64,000 bases of DNA, from the NCBI RefSeq assembly GCF_003096595.1, contig NZ_QEKO01000004.1, positions 372,001 to 436,000 of the forward strand. Reading direction: 5' to 3'. A program made the position numbers and the translations under genes. This DNA comes from Pusillimonas noertemannii. GTDB taxonomy: Bacteria; Pseudomonadota; Gammaproteobacteria; Burkholderiales; Burkholderiaceae_B. A model generated the notes under the pieces. That model was not told the origin of the DNA. It made no database searches and saw only the letters and a program-made list of their open reading frames with translations. Below are positions 34,564 through 43,427 of the stretch, in pieces (the stretch's first letter is position 1; the number at the start of each line of letters is the position of its first letter).

Positions 34564-34830
34564 ATGTTGAAATTCAAGCCCGAAGCGCGGGCGTATCTTA
34601 TAGAAATCCGGGCCCTGTCGACCGACAGGGAAGACAACGACGTATTTGTGGGCATGACCTTCGAAGAATCGGTTTGGTACGCAAACTATCTCGAAGAATC
34701 GTTCGCCGGAACCTCCGACCGATCCGATAGTTCAGAGAGAAAATATCTCGCTCTACACGATAAGCATGAGGAGGCGCGCCGAACGATCCTGGCCGGCGAA
34801 TCGCTCATGCGCAGTACCGCCACTCAGTAG
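34564..34830 (+). CDS. Small hypothetical protein
   Basis: 88 residues, soluble and acidic (MLKFKPEARAYLIEIRALST at the N-terminus, FEESVWYANYLEESFAG in the middle). The ATG has a strong ribosome binding site (CAAGGAG, 6 bases upstream), and a TACAAT -10-like hexamer sits about 23 bases before it. The frame extends upstream but without a better start. No family recognised. Confidence 0.65.
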   Translation: MLKFKPEARAYLIEIRALSTDREDNDVFVGMTFEESVWYANYLEESFAGTSDRSDSSERKYLALHDKHEEARRTILAGESLMRSTATQ

Positions 34831-34896
34831 CGCTCACAAATCGGCGGCGCTTTAGCCAGCTGTCACGTTTCCGGCATATGCCGAGCCGGAAAAGAA

Positions 34897-34919
34897 AAAG
34901 CCGCGTAAAACGCGGCTTT
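34897..34919 (-). terminator. Rho-independent terminator of tRNA-Lys
   Basis: AAAGCCGCG and CGCGGCTTT form a 9-bp stem around a 5-base loop. Read on the minus strand, the stem is followed by a T-rich tract (CTTTTTCTTTT), the usual orientation for ending the tRNA transcript. On the plus strand the tail is weaker but may also stop the upstream small gene. Confidence 0.85.
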
Positions 34920-34943
34920 AACTTATTGGTACTGCGGTAATTC

Positions 34944-35019
34944 TGGTGGGGCCTGTGGGACTCGAACCCACGACCAAAAGATTAAGAGTCTTCTGCTCTA
35001 CCAACTGAGCTAAAGCCCC
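34944..35019 (-). tRNA. tRNA-Lys (CTT)
   Basis: 76-base cloverleaf on the minus strand: acceptor GGGGCTT, D-loop TAGCTCAGTTGGTAGAGC, anticodon loop CTCTTAA with anticodon CTT, T-arm GTGGGTTCGAGTCCCAC, and an encoded 3' CCA. It lies between a small gene and purB and has its own terminator downstream. Confidence 0.97.
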
Positions 35020-35074
35020 GCCGGAATTTTAACAGAGTTTTTTGTCCTGTCTGGGCCGGCGGGCATTTTTTTTA

Positions 35075-36472
<1,398 letters not shown>

Positions 36473-36667
36473 TCAAGGCGCATTTTAGCATTCGGCGGGT
36501 TCCGTCCCCTTTTTGCCCGGGCCGGCTGCAATGGGCGCCGCCTGCGCCGCGAATAAACCACACATTGTGTAAAACAGCTGATGGAACAAGGCATGCGGGA
36601 CGCGGCAGCACCCTCTTGGGGGGCTTCCCTGCTATACTTTTTGAGCCTGCAACTTTCCGACTTTGCC

Positions 36668-37321
36668 ATGAAACTTTTTGGTTCGTTGACAAGCCCTTAC
36701 GTGCGCAAGGTGCGCGTCGTGATGGCCGAAAAAAAGCTCGAATACGAGCTCGTTCTCGATGACGTATGGTCGGAAACATCCCAGATCCAGCAATACAATC
36801 CTTTGGGCAAGGTTCCCTGTCTGGTCATGGACGACGGCGGCAGCTTGTTCGATTCGCGCGTCATCGTCGAATACCTTGACACCCTCTCGCCCGTGGGCCG
36901 CCTGCTGCCCCAGGCGGGGCGCGACCGCACCGCCACCAAATGCTGGGAAGCCATCGCCGACGGCGTCATGGACGCTTCGGTTGCCATCCAGGTCGAAAAC
37001 ACGCAACGCCCCGAACACTTGCGCAGCCCCGACTGGATCAACCGCCAGCATGGCAAGATCAATGCCGCGCTCGAGTTCATGGAACAAGGCCTCGAGCCCA
37101 ATGCCTTCTGTATGGGCGTCAACTTCAGCCTGGCCGATGTCGCGGTGGGCTGTGCGCTGGGCTACCTCGATCTTCGCCTTGGCCAGATCGATTGGCGCAG
37201 CCAATATCCCAACCTGGCCCTGCTGGCCGAAAAGCTGCACGATCGGCCGTCGTTCACCGCCAGCGCTCCCCCCGCGCCGGCCGGCCAATCCCAAACGCAA
37301 GACATCGCCCTGAACCCGTAA
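36668..37321 (+). CDS. Glutathione S-transferase family protein
   Basis: 217 residues. The N-terminal thioredoxin-fold domain (MKLFGSLTSPYVRKVRVVMA) carries the catalytic-type serine in SPYVRK and the glutathione-binding NPLGKVPCLV and LFDSRVIVEYLD. The C-terminal helical domain contains FSLADVAVGCALGYLDLR. Cytosolic. The substrate is unknown. A hydrophobic, membrane-like stretch upstream in frame is excluded because MKLFGS is the family start. A strong terminator follows at 37351. Confidence 0.92.
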   Translation: MKLFGSLTSPYVRKVRVVMAEKKLEYELVLDDVWSETSQIQQYNPLGKVPCLVMDDGGSLFDSRVIVEYLDTLSPVGRLLPQAGRDRTATKCWEAIADGVMDASVAIQVENTQRPEHLRSPDWINRQHGKINAALEFMEQGLEPNAFCMGVNFSLADVAVGCALGYLDLRLGQIDWRSQYPNLALLAEKLHDRPSFTASAPPAPAGQSQTQDIALNP

Positions 37322-37350
37322 TACAGGCCGGGCATTCGTTCGCTGCAGCG

Positions 37351-37379
37351 AAAAGCCGAGCTCTCGCTCGGCTTTTTTT
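37351..37379 (+). terminator. Rho-independent terminator
   Basis: AAAAGCCGAGC and GCTCGGCTTTT form an 11-bp stem with a TCTC loop, running into TTTTTTT. It ends the glutathione S-transferase transcript 30 bases after the stop codon and separates it from convergent mnmA. Confidence 0.92.
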
Positions 37380-37431
37380 ACCTGCCTCGCATCGCGAAGC
37401 ACAGGACACACGGCAATGGCCGAAGCCTTTC

Positions 37432-38550
37432 CTACACGATGATGCCGCCGCCCAGGCAGATGTCGCCGTCATATAGTACGGCGGACTGCCCCGGCGTCAC
37501 GGCCCATTGCTGTTCGTCGAAGCTCAGCCGGAACTCTCCCCCGGGCGTGGCCTGTTCAAGGTTGCAGCGCGCATCGGGCTGGCGATAGCGCGTCTTGGCG
37601 GCGTAGCTGCCCGGCGGCGGCGGGCCGCCCGAGATCCAGCTGGCGTCCTGCGCCTGCAGGCTGTCGGAAAGCAGCCATGGATGATCATGGCCCTGCACGA
37701 CATAGAGCGTATTGTTCTGGATGTCCTTGCGCGCGCTGTACCAGGCATCGGCCGTGCCGTCGGCGCGCTGCCGCCCCTTCACCCCGCCTATGCCCAGGCC
37801 CTTGCGCTGCCCCAGCGTATAGAAGGCCAGGCCAATGTGCCGGCCCAGCTCTTCTCCTTCAGGAGTCTTGACCGGCCCTTCCTGCGTGGGCAGATAGCGG
37901 TTGAGGAACTCGCGGAAAGGCCGCTCGCCGATAAAGCAGATGCCGGTCGAATCTTTTTTGGCCGCGTTGGGCAGGCCAAGTTCGGCCGCAATGCGGCGCA
38001 CCTCGGTCTTGGGCAGCTCGCCCAGAGGGAACAAGGTGCGCGACAATTGCGCCTGGTTCAAGCGATGCAGGAAATAGCTTTGGTCCTTGGTGGCATCGAG
38101 CCCCTTCAGCAGTTCAAAGCGGCTGCCCTGCCCCGACGGCACTTCGCGCACCCGCGCATAGTGGCCCGTGGCAATGCGCTCGGCGCCCAACGTCATCGCA
38201 TGATCAAGAAAGGCCTTGAACTTGATCTCGGCATTGCACAGGATGTCGGGATTAGGCGTGCGGCCGGCCGAATACTCGCGCAGGAACTCCGCGAAAACGC
38301 GGTCCTTGTATTCGTCGGCAAAATTGACAGCCTCGATCTCGACGCCGATGAGGTCGGCCACGCTGGCCGCATCCAGCCAGTCTTGCCGGGTCGAACAGTA
38401 TTCGGAATCGTCGTCGTCTTCCCAGTTCTTCATGAACAGGCCGACGACCTCATAGCCCTGCTGCTTGAGCAGCCACGCACTGACGGACGAATCGACGCCG
38501 CCGGACATGCCGACGACGACGCGTCCCTTGTTTGTTGAAGAAGAAATCAT
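37432..38550 (-). CDS. mnmA: tRNA-specific 2-thiouridylase MnmA
   Basis: Adenylates and thiolates the wobble uridine 34 of tRNA-Lys, -Glu and -Gln, using persulfide sulfur relayed by Tus proteins. 372 residues. The PP-loop ATP-binding motif [13 protein letters not shown] is at residues 14-26. The two catalytic cysteines are in [13 protein letters not shown] and [13 protein letters not shown]. The C-terminal beta-barrel has [20 protein letters not shown] tusA gene is present elsewhere in the window. Confidence 0.96.
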   Translation of the reverse strand: MISSSTNKGRVVVGMSGGVDSSVSAWLLKQQGYEVVGLFMKNWEDDDDSEYCSTRQDWLDAASVADLIGVEIEAVNFADEYKDRVFAEFLREYSAGRTPNPDILCNAEIKFKAFLDHAMTLGAERIATGHYARVREVPSGQGSRFELLKGLDATKDQSYFLHRLNQAQLSRTLFPLGELPKTEVRRIAAELGLPNAAKKDSTGICFIGERPFREFLNRYLPTQEGPVKTPEGEELGRHIGLAFYTLGQRKGLGIGGVKGRQRADGTADAWYSARKDIQNNTLYVVQGHDHPWLLSDSLQAQDASWISGGPPPPGSYAAKTRYRQPDARCNLEQATPGGEFRLSFDEQQWAVTPGQSAVLYDGDICLGGGIIV

Positions 38551-38891
38551 GGCATTATTTTAGAGCACACCGGCCCGGACGCCGCTTTAGAACACACAGC
38601 TTCGGTCGCCACTCCGTACACATCCAGCCCGCCCCCAGTGCGAGCGCAAGATCATGCGCCCTGAGCCATTCTCACACCAGCCTCAAACGCCAGCCGTCGC
38701 GGGCGATGCGGTTCAGCCCGGGCGTTGGAGGGCGCTGCCACAAACCGCCCGACCGCCCGGGCTGAACCGCATCGCCTGCGGCGGCGCTTAAGGACCCCAG
38801 ATCACACTCAAGAAAGAAATAGCGGCATCGAAAATACGGGGGGATCGAAAACCAACATCGCGCCTATCTCGCCCGAACGAGTTCAGGACCC
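38551..38891. other. Intergenic region between mnmA and an FAD oxidase gene
   Basis: These 341 bases carry no convincing gene. The dominant structure is the long hairpin at 38693-38785, listed separately. The mnmA promoter is expected close to 38560-38640 on the minus strand but was not resolved. Confidence 0.5.
38693..38785. repeat. Long imperfect palindrome: 32-bp stem hairpin
   Basis: A perfect 23-bp inverted repeat (38702-38724 with 38754-38776) extends outward by nine further pairs (38693-38701 with 38777-38785), two of which are G-U when read as plus-strand RNA. The 29-base interior holds a second small stem, GGGCG (38730-38734) with CGCCC (38746-38750). The whole 93-base element can fold into one hairpin. 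There is no T-tract. It lies 3' of the FAD oxidase gene and upstream of mnmA. Confidence 0.8.
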
Positions 38892-40316
38892 CTAACCCTC
38901 TTCGGAAGGAGGAGGAATCGTCTTCCCCGGATTCAGTATGTGATGCGGATCAAAAGCCTGCTTCAAGGCCCGCATCATGTCGAGCGCACCTTCGCCGTGC
39001 TCCGCCTGCATGAATTCCATCTTGTGCAGCCCCACCCCATGCTCGCCCGTGCAAGTGCCGCCCATCGCGATGGCCCGCTCGACCAGACGGCGGTTGATGA
39101 GCTCGGATTCGCGCCATTCTTCCGGTTTGTCCGGGTCTATCATCATCAGCACATGGAAGTTGCCGTCGCCCACATGCCCCACGATGGTGTGCGGAAAACT
39201 TGCCGTCTCGAGATCGGCCGCGGTTGCGCTGACACAATGTGCCAGCTGCGAAATCGGCACGCAGACGTCGGTTGTCGTAGCCCGACAACCGGGCCGCATC
39301 TGCACCCCTGCAAAGTAGGCGTGATGCCTGGCCGTCCACAAGCGCGTGCGGTCTTCGGGATGTTCGGCCCACTGAAAATCGGTGCCGCCATGCCCGGCGG
39401 TAATTTCGCCCACGGCCAATGCCTGCTCTTTCACACCCTCGGGACTGCCATGGAACTCGAACAGCAGCAGCGGCGATTCGGCCAGATCGAGCTTGCTGTA
39501 CGCATTGGTGGCCTTGACCGCATCCGTGTCCATGAACTCTACGCGGGCAATGGGCACCCCCATCTGGATGATCTCGATGACGCTGTTCACGGCGGCTTCG
39601 AGCGTGGGAAAGTTGCATACCGCGGCCGATACCGCCTCGGGCTGGGGATACAGCCGCACGGTCGCCTCGGCGATGATGCCCAGCGTGCCTTCGCTGCCTA
39701 CGAAGACTCCGGTAAGGTCGTAGCCCGCCGACGATTTGCGGGCCCGCGAACCCGTGTGGACGATGCGGCCATCGGCCGTTACCACCTTGAGCGCCATGAC
39801 GTTGTCGCGCATGGTGCCGTAGCGCACGGCGTTGGTGCCCGACGCGCGCGTGGAAGCCATGCCGCCCAGGGTGGCGTCGGCGCCCGGATCGACCGGAAAG
39901 AACAACCCCGTGTCGCGCAGATGCTCGTTGAGCTGCTTGCGCCGCACGCCTGCCTGCACCGTTACGCATTGGTCTTCGGCGTCGACCGACAAGATGCGGT
40001 CCATGCCCGACAGATCAAGGCTGATGCCGCCCTGCACGGCCAGCACGTGGCCCTCGAGCGACGAGCCCGCGCCAAACGGAATAAGGGGCACCTTGTGCCG
40101 ATGGCAATGGGCTGCCACCCAGGCAATGTCTTCGATGCTTGCCGCATGAACGACGCCGTCCGGCAACATCGGCGGATACGGGGACTCGTCGCGTCCGTGG
40201 TGCGCGCGCACCGCCTCGGACGTGGAGAAAGCCGTGCCGAACCGCTCGCGCAGCGCCTCGAGAAAGCCCTGCGGAATGGCGCGGCGGGCTGATTGGCCTT
40301 GCAGCATTGGATTCAT
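38892..40316 (-). CDS. FAD-linked D-lactate dehydrogenase-like oxidase (GlcD/Dld family)
   Basis: Flavoprotein that oxidises a D-2-hydroxy acid, most likely D-lactate, and passes electrons to a cytochrome or quinone. 474 residues. The N-terminal FAD-binding domain shows VPLIPFGAGSSLEGHV, FFPVDPGADATLGGMASTRAS and VFVGSEGTLGIIAEATVRLYP. The C-terminal oxidase domain has HVGDGNFHVLMMIDP and the terminal CTGEHGVGLHKMEFM and DPHHILNPGKT. No membrane segment or iron-sulfur domain is present. The ATG at 40316 has a CGGAG ribosome binding site. It follows aroG by 64 bases on the same strand. 2-hydroxyglutarate or glycolate are alternative substrates. Confidence 0.82.
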   Translation of the reverse strand: MNPMLQGQSARRAIPQGFLEALRERFGTAFSTSEAVRAHHGRDESPYPPMLPDGVVHAASIEDIAWVAAHCHRHKVPLIPFGAGSSLEGHVLAVQGGISLDLSGMDRILSVDAEDQCVTVQAGVRRKQLNEHLRDTGLFFPVDPGADATLGGMASTRASGTNAVRYGTMRDNVMALKVVTADGRIVHTGSRARKSSAGYDLTGVFVGSEGTLGIIAEATVRLYPQPEAVSAAVCNFPTLEAAVNSVIEIIQMGVPIARVEFMDTDAVKATNAYSKLDLAESPLLLFEFHGSPEGVKEQALAVGEITAGHGGTDFQWAEHPEDRTRLWTARHHAYFAGVQMRPGCRATTTDVCVPISQLAHCVSATAADLETASFPHTIVGHVGDGNFHVLMMIDPDKPEEWRESELINRRLVERAIAMGGTCTGEHGVGLHKMEFMQAEHGEGALDMMRALKQAFDPHHILNPGKTIPPPSEEG

Positions 40317-40380
40317 GTGGACTCCGGTTCGGCGGTGGCTGGGCATGGCGCCGCGCCGGCGTGCGGCGCGGCGATGGGCC

Positions 40381-41457
40381 TCAGGCCGCGCTGGACTGCA
40401 CTGTTACCCCGCGCCGCGCAAGCACCGCCTCGGACAGGCGCTCGAGCACCTGGACGGAGGTGTCCCAGTCGATGCAGCCATCGGTAATGCTTTGCCCATA
40501 GACAAGCGGCTTGCCGGCGACGAGGTCCTGGCGTCCCCCGACGAGATGGCTTTCGACCATCACGCCACAGATGCGCTGGTCGCCCGAGGCCACCTGGCCG
40601 CAGACGTCGTCGATGACCAGGGGCTGACGGGCGTAGTCTTTGTTGCTGTTGGCGTGGCTTGCATCGATCATGATGCGTGGCTTGAGACCCGCCTTGAGCA
40701 GGTCTTGGCAAGCGGCCTCGACGCTGGCGGCATCATAGTTGGGATGCTTGCCGCCGCGCAGGATCACGTGGCAGTCTTCGTTGCCCACCGTAGACACAAT
40801 GGCCGAATGCCCGCCCTTGGTCACCGACAGGAAATGGTGCGGCTGCGACGCCGCTTTGATGGCGTCGATGGCAATGCGCACATTGCCGTCTGTGCCGTTC
40901 TTGAAGCCGACCGGGCATGACAGGCCGGAAGACAGTTCGCGGTGAACCTGGCTTTCGGTGGTGCGCGCCCCGATGGCACCCCAGGAGACCAGGTCGGCAA
41001 TGTACTGCGGCGTGATCATGTCGAGGAATTCGCAACCGGCAGGCAGGCCCATGGCGTTGACCTCGAGCAGCAGCTGGCGCGCAGTGCGCAGCCCCTGGTT
41101 GATGTTGAAGCTGCCGTCCAGGTTGGGGTCATTGATAAGGCCTTTCCAGCCCACCGTGGTGCGGGGTTTTTCGAAGTACACCCGCATGATGATCTCGAGC
41201 TCGCCCTTGAAGCGCTCACGCTGCTCTTTGAGTCGATTGGCGTATTCGAGGGCGCCCTTGGTGTTGTGGATGGAACACGGGCCGATCACCACGACGAGGC
41301 GGTCGTCGGCATCGTGAAGTACGTCATGCACGGCGCGGCGCGCGGCATAGACGGTTTGAGACGCTTCGCGGGTGCTGGCAAACTCGCGCATGACGTGCGA
41401 TGGGGGGCTGAGTTCTTTGATTTCTCGGATACGTAAATCGTCGGTATTGTGTGACAC
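40381..41457 (-). CDS. aroG: 3-deoxy-7-phosphoheptulonate (DAHP) synthase, class I
   Basis: First enzyme of the shikimate pathway; it condenses phosphoenolpyruvate and erythrose 4-phosphate. 358 residues, close to E. coli AroG/F/H. Motifs include VVIGPCSIHN, MRVYFEKPRTTVGWKGLIND, GARTTESQVHRE, GFKNGTDGN and RIMIDASHANSNKD. The start is GTG at 41457 with ribosome binding site TGGAG 7 bases upstream. The leader encodes a Phe/Tyr-rich peptide and a terminator/antiterminator pair, so expression is probably set by attenuation in response to charged tRNA-Phe and tRNA-Tyr. Which amino acid inhibits the enzyme allosterically cannot be told here. Confidence 0.96.
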   Translation of the reverse strand: MSHNTDDLRIREIKELSPPSHVMREFASTREASQTVYAARRAVHDVLHDADDRLVVVIGPCSIHNTKGALEYANRLKEQRERFKGELEIIMRVYFEKPRTTVGWKGLINDPNLDGSFNINQGLRTARQLLLEVNAMGLPAGCEFLDMITPQYIADLVSWGAIGARTTESQVHRELSSGLSCPVGFKNGTDGNVRIAIDAIKAASQPHHFLSVTKGGHSAIVSTVGNEDCHVILRGGKHPNYDAASVEAACQDLLKAGLKPRIMIDASHANSNKDYARQPLVIDDVCGQVASGDQRICGVMVESHLVGGRQDLVAGKPLVYGQSITDGCIDWDTSVQVLERLSEAVLARRGVTVQSSAA

Positions 41458-41495
41458 GAGCTACTCCAGTGATTACCAGCGGCAAGACGGTATAA

Positions 41496-41530
41496 AAAAA
41501 GCCGCCTAGCTTCCTTGCTGGCGGCTTTTT
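41496..41530 (-). terminator. Attenuator terminator in the aroG leader
   Basis: On the minus strand AAAAAGCCGCC and GGCGGCTTTTT pair into an 11-bp stem with a 13-base loop, running into TTTTTTT. It lies upstream of aroG, 17 bases after the leader-peptide stop, so it would block aroG unless disrupted. The 8 bases CCGCCAGC (41517-41524) of its 5' arm and loop can instead pair with GCTGGTGG (41573-41580) inside the leader-peptide gene, forming an antiterminator. Confidence 0.88.
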
Positions 41531-41546
41531 AGGAATTGGGTGTTTT

Positions 41547-41630
41547 TTAGTGCGTACAGCGCTTCCCTTCCTCCACCAGCGGTGTTGGAAAAGCATAAAA
41601 ATAAAAGAAAGCGTAGGCGGCACGATTCAT
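41547..41630 (-). CDS. Phe/Tyr-rich leader peptide of aroG
   Basis: 27-residue open frame starting MNRAAYAFFYFYAF; seven of nine consecutive residues (YAFFYFYAF) are aromatic, four Phe and three Tyr, as in pheL-type leader peptides. The codons are followed by a segment (41568-41590) that can fold by itself: TTCC and CACC pair with GGTG and GGAA. This would sequester the antiterminator strand when translation is fast. Stalling at the Phe/Tyr codons would free it. An ATG three codons upstream (41639) is an alternative start, but it overlaps the likely -10 element. No ribosome binding site is visible, so the message may be leaderless. Confidence 0.85.
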   Translation of the reverse strand: MNRAAYAFFYFYAFPTPLVEEGKRCTH

Positions 41631-41637
41631 GCTGGCC

Positions 41638-41667
41638 ATATTACCACGAGCCCAGACAATCTGACAA
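41638..41667 (-). promoter_or_regulatory. Candidate aroG promoter with extended -10
   Basis: On the minus strand TTGTCA (41662-41667) is followed after 18 bases by TAATAT (41638-41643), which is preceded by TGG, an extended -10 pattern. Transcription would start near 41631, at or next to the ATG of the leader peptide. Confidence 0.55.
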
Positions 41668-41714
41668 GAAAAAATCAGCCACTTGAGCGGCTTCTTCCCA
41701 TTAATTTGAAGTGA

Positions 41715-41747
41715 AATGATTTTGTACTGTATCATTCTTACAAGAAT
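41715..41747. promoter_or_regulatory. Operator-like inverted repeats upstream of ehuB
   Basis: Two overlapping palindromes: AATGAT (41715-41720) with ATCATT (41731-41736), and ATTCTT-AC-AAGAAT (41734-41747). The first contains TGATTT-N8-ATCA (41717-41734), which has the same half-sites and spacing as the element over the ect promoter at 48976-48993. The site lies 40-70 bases before the ehuB start. Confidence 0.5.
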
Positions 41748-41766
41748 TAATTACACGCGCTGCCCC

Positions 41767-41790
41767 ATGGCGCGGCGAATCCAAGCGTGA
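41767..41790 (+). CDS. Possible 7-codon upstream frame overlapping the ehuB start
   Basis: ATG GCG CGG CGA ATC CAA GCG TGA encodes MARRIQA, and its stop overlaps the GTG start of ehuB (GTGA). Such an arrangement can couple translation of a gene that lacks a good ribosome binding site, as ehuB does. Chance is a fair alternative for so short a frame. Confidence 0.3.
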   Translation: MARRIQA

Positions 41791-42668
41791 TCCATATACA
41801 GAAAAGACAGCTGAAAACAAAGCATGGGCTGGCAGCGCTACTGGCGGCCGTGCTGATGATTTGCGCCATGGGGCTTGCCCAAGCCGCCTCTTTGCAGCAG
41901 ATCAAGCAGCGCGGCAGCCTGCGCATCGCCGTAGCCAACGAAATCCCCTATGGCTATATGGACCTGCAAGGCAAACCGCAAGGCGTGGGGCCCGACGTGG
42001 CCCGGCACATCGCCACGCAACTGGGCATTCCCAAGATAGAGTGGATCAGCACTACGTTCAGCGCCCTCATTCCGGGCTTGCGCGCCAGGCGTTTCGACAT
42101 GGTGGCCGCCGAAATGGCCATCCTTCCCCAGCGCTGCGGCCATGTATTGTTTTCCGAACCCAACAGCTCGTACGGGGAAGGCCTGCTGGTGGCCAAGGGC
42201 AACCCGAAGGAAATTCATTCCTTCGAGCACTTCGCCCGATCCAAAGACAAAGTGGCCATCATGGCCGGCGCCGACCAGCTTGAGATGATGCAGGCCCTGG
42301 ACGTGCCGCAAGAACGCATGGTTACCATCTCGAGCAACTCCGACGCCATTTCCACTGTGGCCACCGGCCGTGCCGCGGCCTATGCGGCAACCAGCGCCAC
42401 CATCCACCAGTTGGTGGACAAAGACGACAGGGTCGAGGCGGCCGCTGAATTTACCGACCCCGTCATCAACGGAGAGCCGGTGCGCAGCTGGGGAGCCTTT
42501 ACCTTCAACCTGGATTCCAAAGAATTACAGCGTGCGGTCGACGAAGAACTCGCGCGATTCAAGCAGACCGACGCATGGCGTCAAATAATGACTCGCCACG
42601 GGTTCAGCGAGGCGGACGCCGATGAATCGTTCAATCGCACCCGCGAACAATTATGCGCGGCCCATTGA
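41787..42668 (+). CDS. ehuB: Ectoine/hydroxyectoine ABC transporter, substrate-binding protein
   Basis: Periplasmic binding protein of the family-3 (polar amino acid) type. 293 residues from a GTG start, with a signal peptide (LAALLAAVLMICAMGLAQA, cleavage near residue 33). The mature protein begins SLQQIKQRGSLRIAVANEIP and has YGYMDLQGKPQGVGPDVARH, the EHU-like DMVAAEMAILPQRCGHVLFS and VATGRAAAYAATSATIHQL. Together with the adjacent ect genes this points to ectoine and hydroxyectoine as ligands, although another compatible solute or amino acid cannot be excluded. First gene of ehuBCDA. Confidence 0.85.
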   Translation: MIHIQKRQLKTKHGLAALLAAVLMICAMGLAQAASLQQIKQRGSLRIAVANEIPYGYMDLQGKPQGVGPDVARHIATQLGIPKIEWISTTFSALIPGLRARRFDMVAAEMAILPQRCGHVLFSEPNSSYGEGLLVAKGNPKEIHSFEHFARSKDKVAIMAGADQLEMMQALDVPQERMVTISSNSDAISTVATGRAAAYAATSATIHQLVDKDDRVEAAAEFTDPVINGEPVRSWGAFTFNLDSKELQRAVDEELARFKQTDAWRQIMTRHGFSEADADESFNRTREQLCAAH

Positions 42669-42755
42669 CCGCCTGATGGCCATGGGCACGCCAGGGCGCT
42701 CCGGCAACCGCGCTTGCCGGGCCCCCGCGGCGGCGCTCGAGCCGAGGAGACCTGA

Positions 42756-43427
42756 ATGCACTGGATGAACTATATAGCGCCCTTGCTGGAAGGCGCCTGG
42801 GTCACCGTCCAGCTGACCATCATTTCAACCATAGGCGGCGCGTTTTTCTCCTTTCTGTTCGGCATCGGCCGGCTCTCTCCGAACCGCACGGCGCGCTATC
42901 TGTCGGTGGGCTTCATCGAGGTGTTCCGCGGCACGTCGCTGCTGGTGCAATTGTTCTGGCTGTATTTTGCCCTGCCCCTGATCGGCGAGGCGATAGGCAT
43001 CAACCTCAGGCTGCCCCCCGTGGCGGCGGGCGCGCTGGCCCTGAGCCTGAACATCGGCGCCTACGGGGCCGAGGTGGTGCGCGGTGCGCTGCAAGCCGTG
43101 CCGCGCGAACAGTTCGAGGTGGCCAAGTCGCTGGACTTCACCCCGCGCCAGACACTGTGGCGCATCAGCCTGCCCCAGGCCATCCCCGAAATGATGCCCA
43201 GCTTCGGCAATCTGGCCGTCCAGAACCTGAAGGACACTGCGCTGGTCTCCTTGATCAGCCTGGGCGACCTGGCCTTCAAGGCTGAACAGATCCGCAACTT
43301 CACCCAAGACAGCACCACCATCTATTCCATCCTGCTGCTGATGTATTTCGGCATGGCACTGGTGCTGACCGCCATCATGAAGCTGCTCGAGCGCTCGGTC
43401 GGGCGCTGGCGCGCAGGGAGAGCCTGA
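42756..43427 (+). CDS. ehuC: Ectoine ABC transporter permease EhuC
   Basis: Inner-membrane permease of the HisM/GlnP type. 223 residues with about five membrane spans starting LLEGAWVTVQLTIISTIGGAFFS, the family motif FRGTSLLVQLFWLYFALP and the EAA loop EVAKSLDFTPRQTLWRISLPQA that contacts the ATPase. The gene follows ehuB by 87 bases, and its TGA stop overlaps the ehuD ATG by one base. Confidence 0.87.
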   Translation: MHWMNYIAPLLEGAWVTVQLTIISTIGGAFFSFLFGIGRLSPNRTARYLSVGFIEVFRGTSLLVQLFWLYFALPLIGEAIGINLRLPPVAAGALALSLNIGAYGAEVVRGALQAVPREQFEVAKSLDFTPRQTLWRISLPQAIPEMMPSFGNLAVQNLKDTALVSLISLGDLAFKAEQIRNFTQDSTTIYSILLLMYFGMALVLTAIMKLLERSVGRWRAGRA

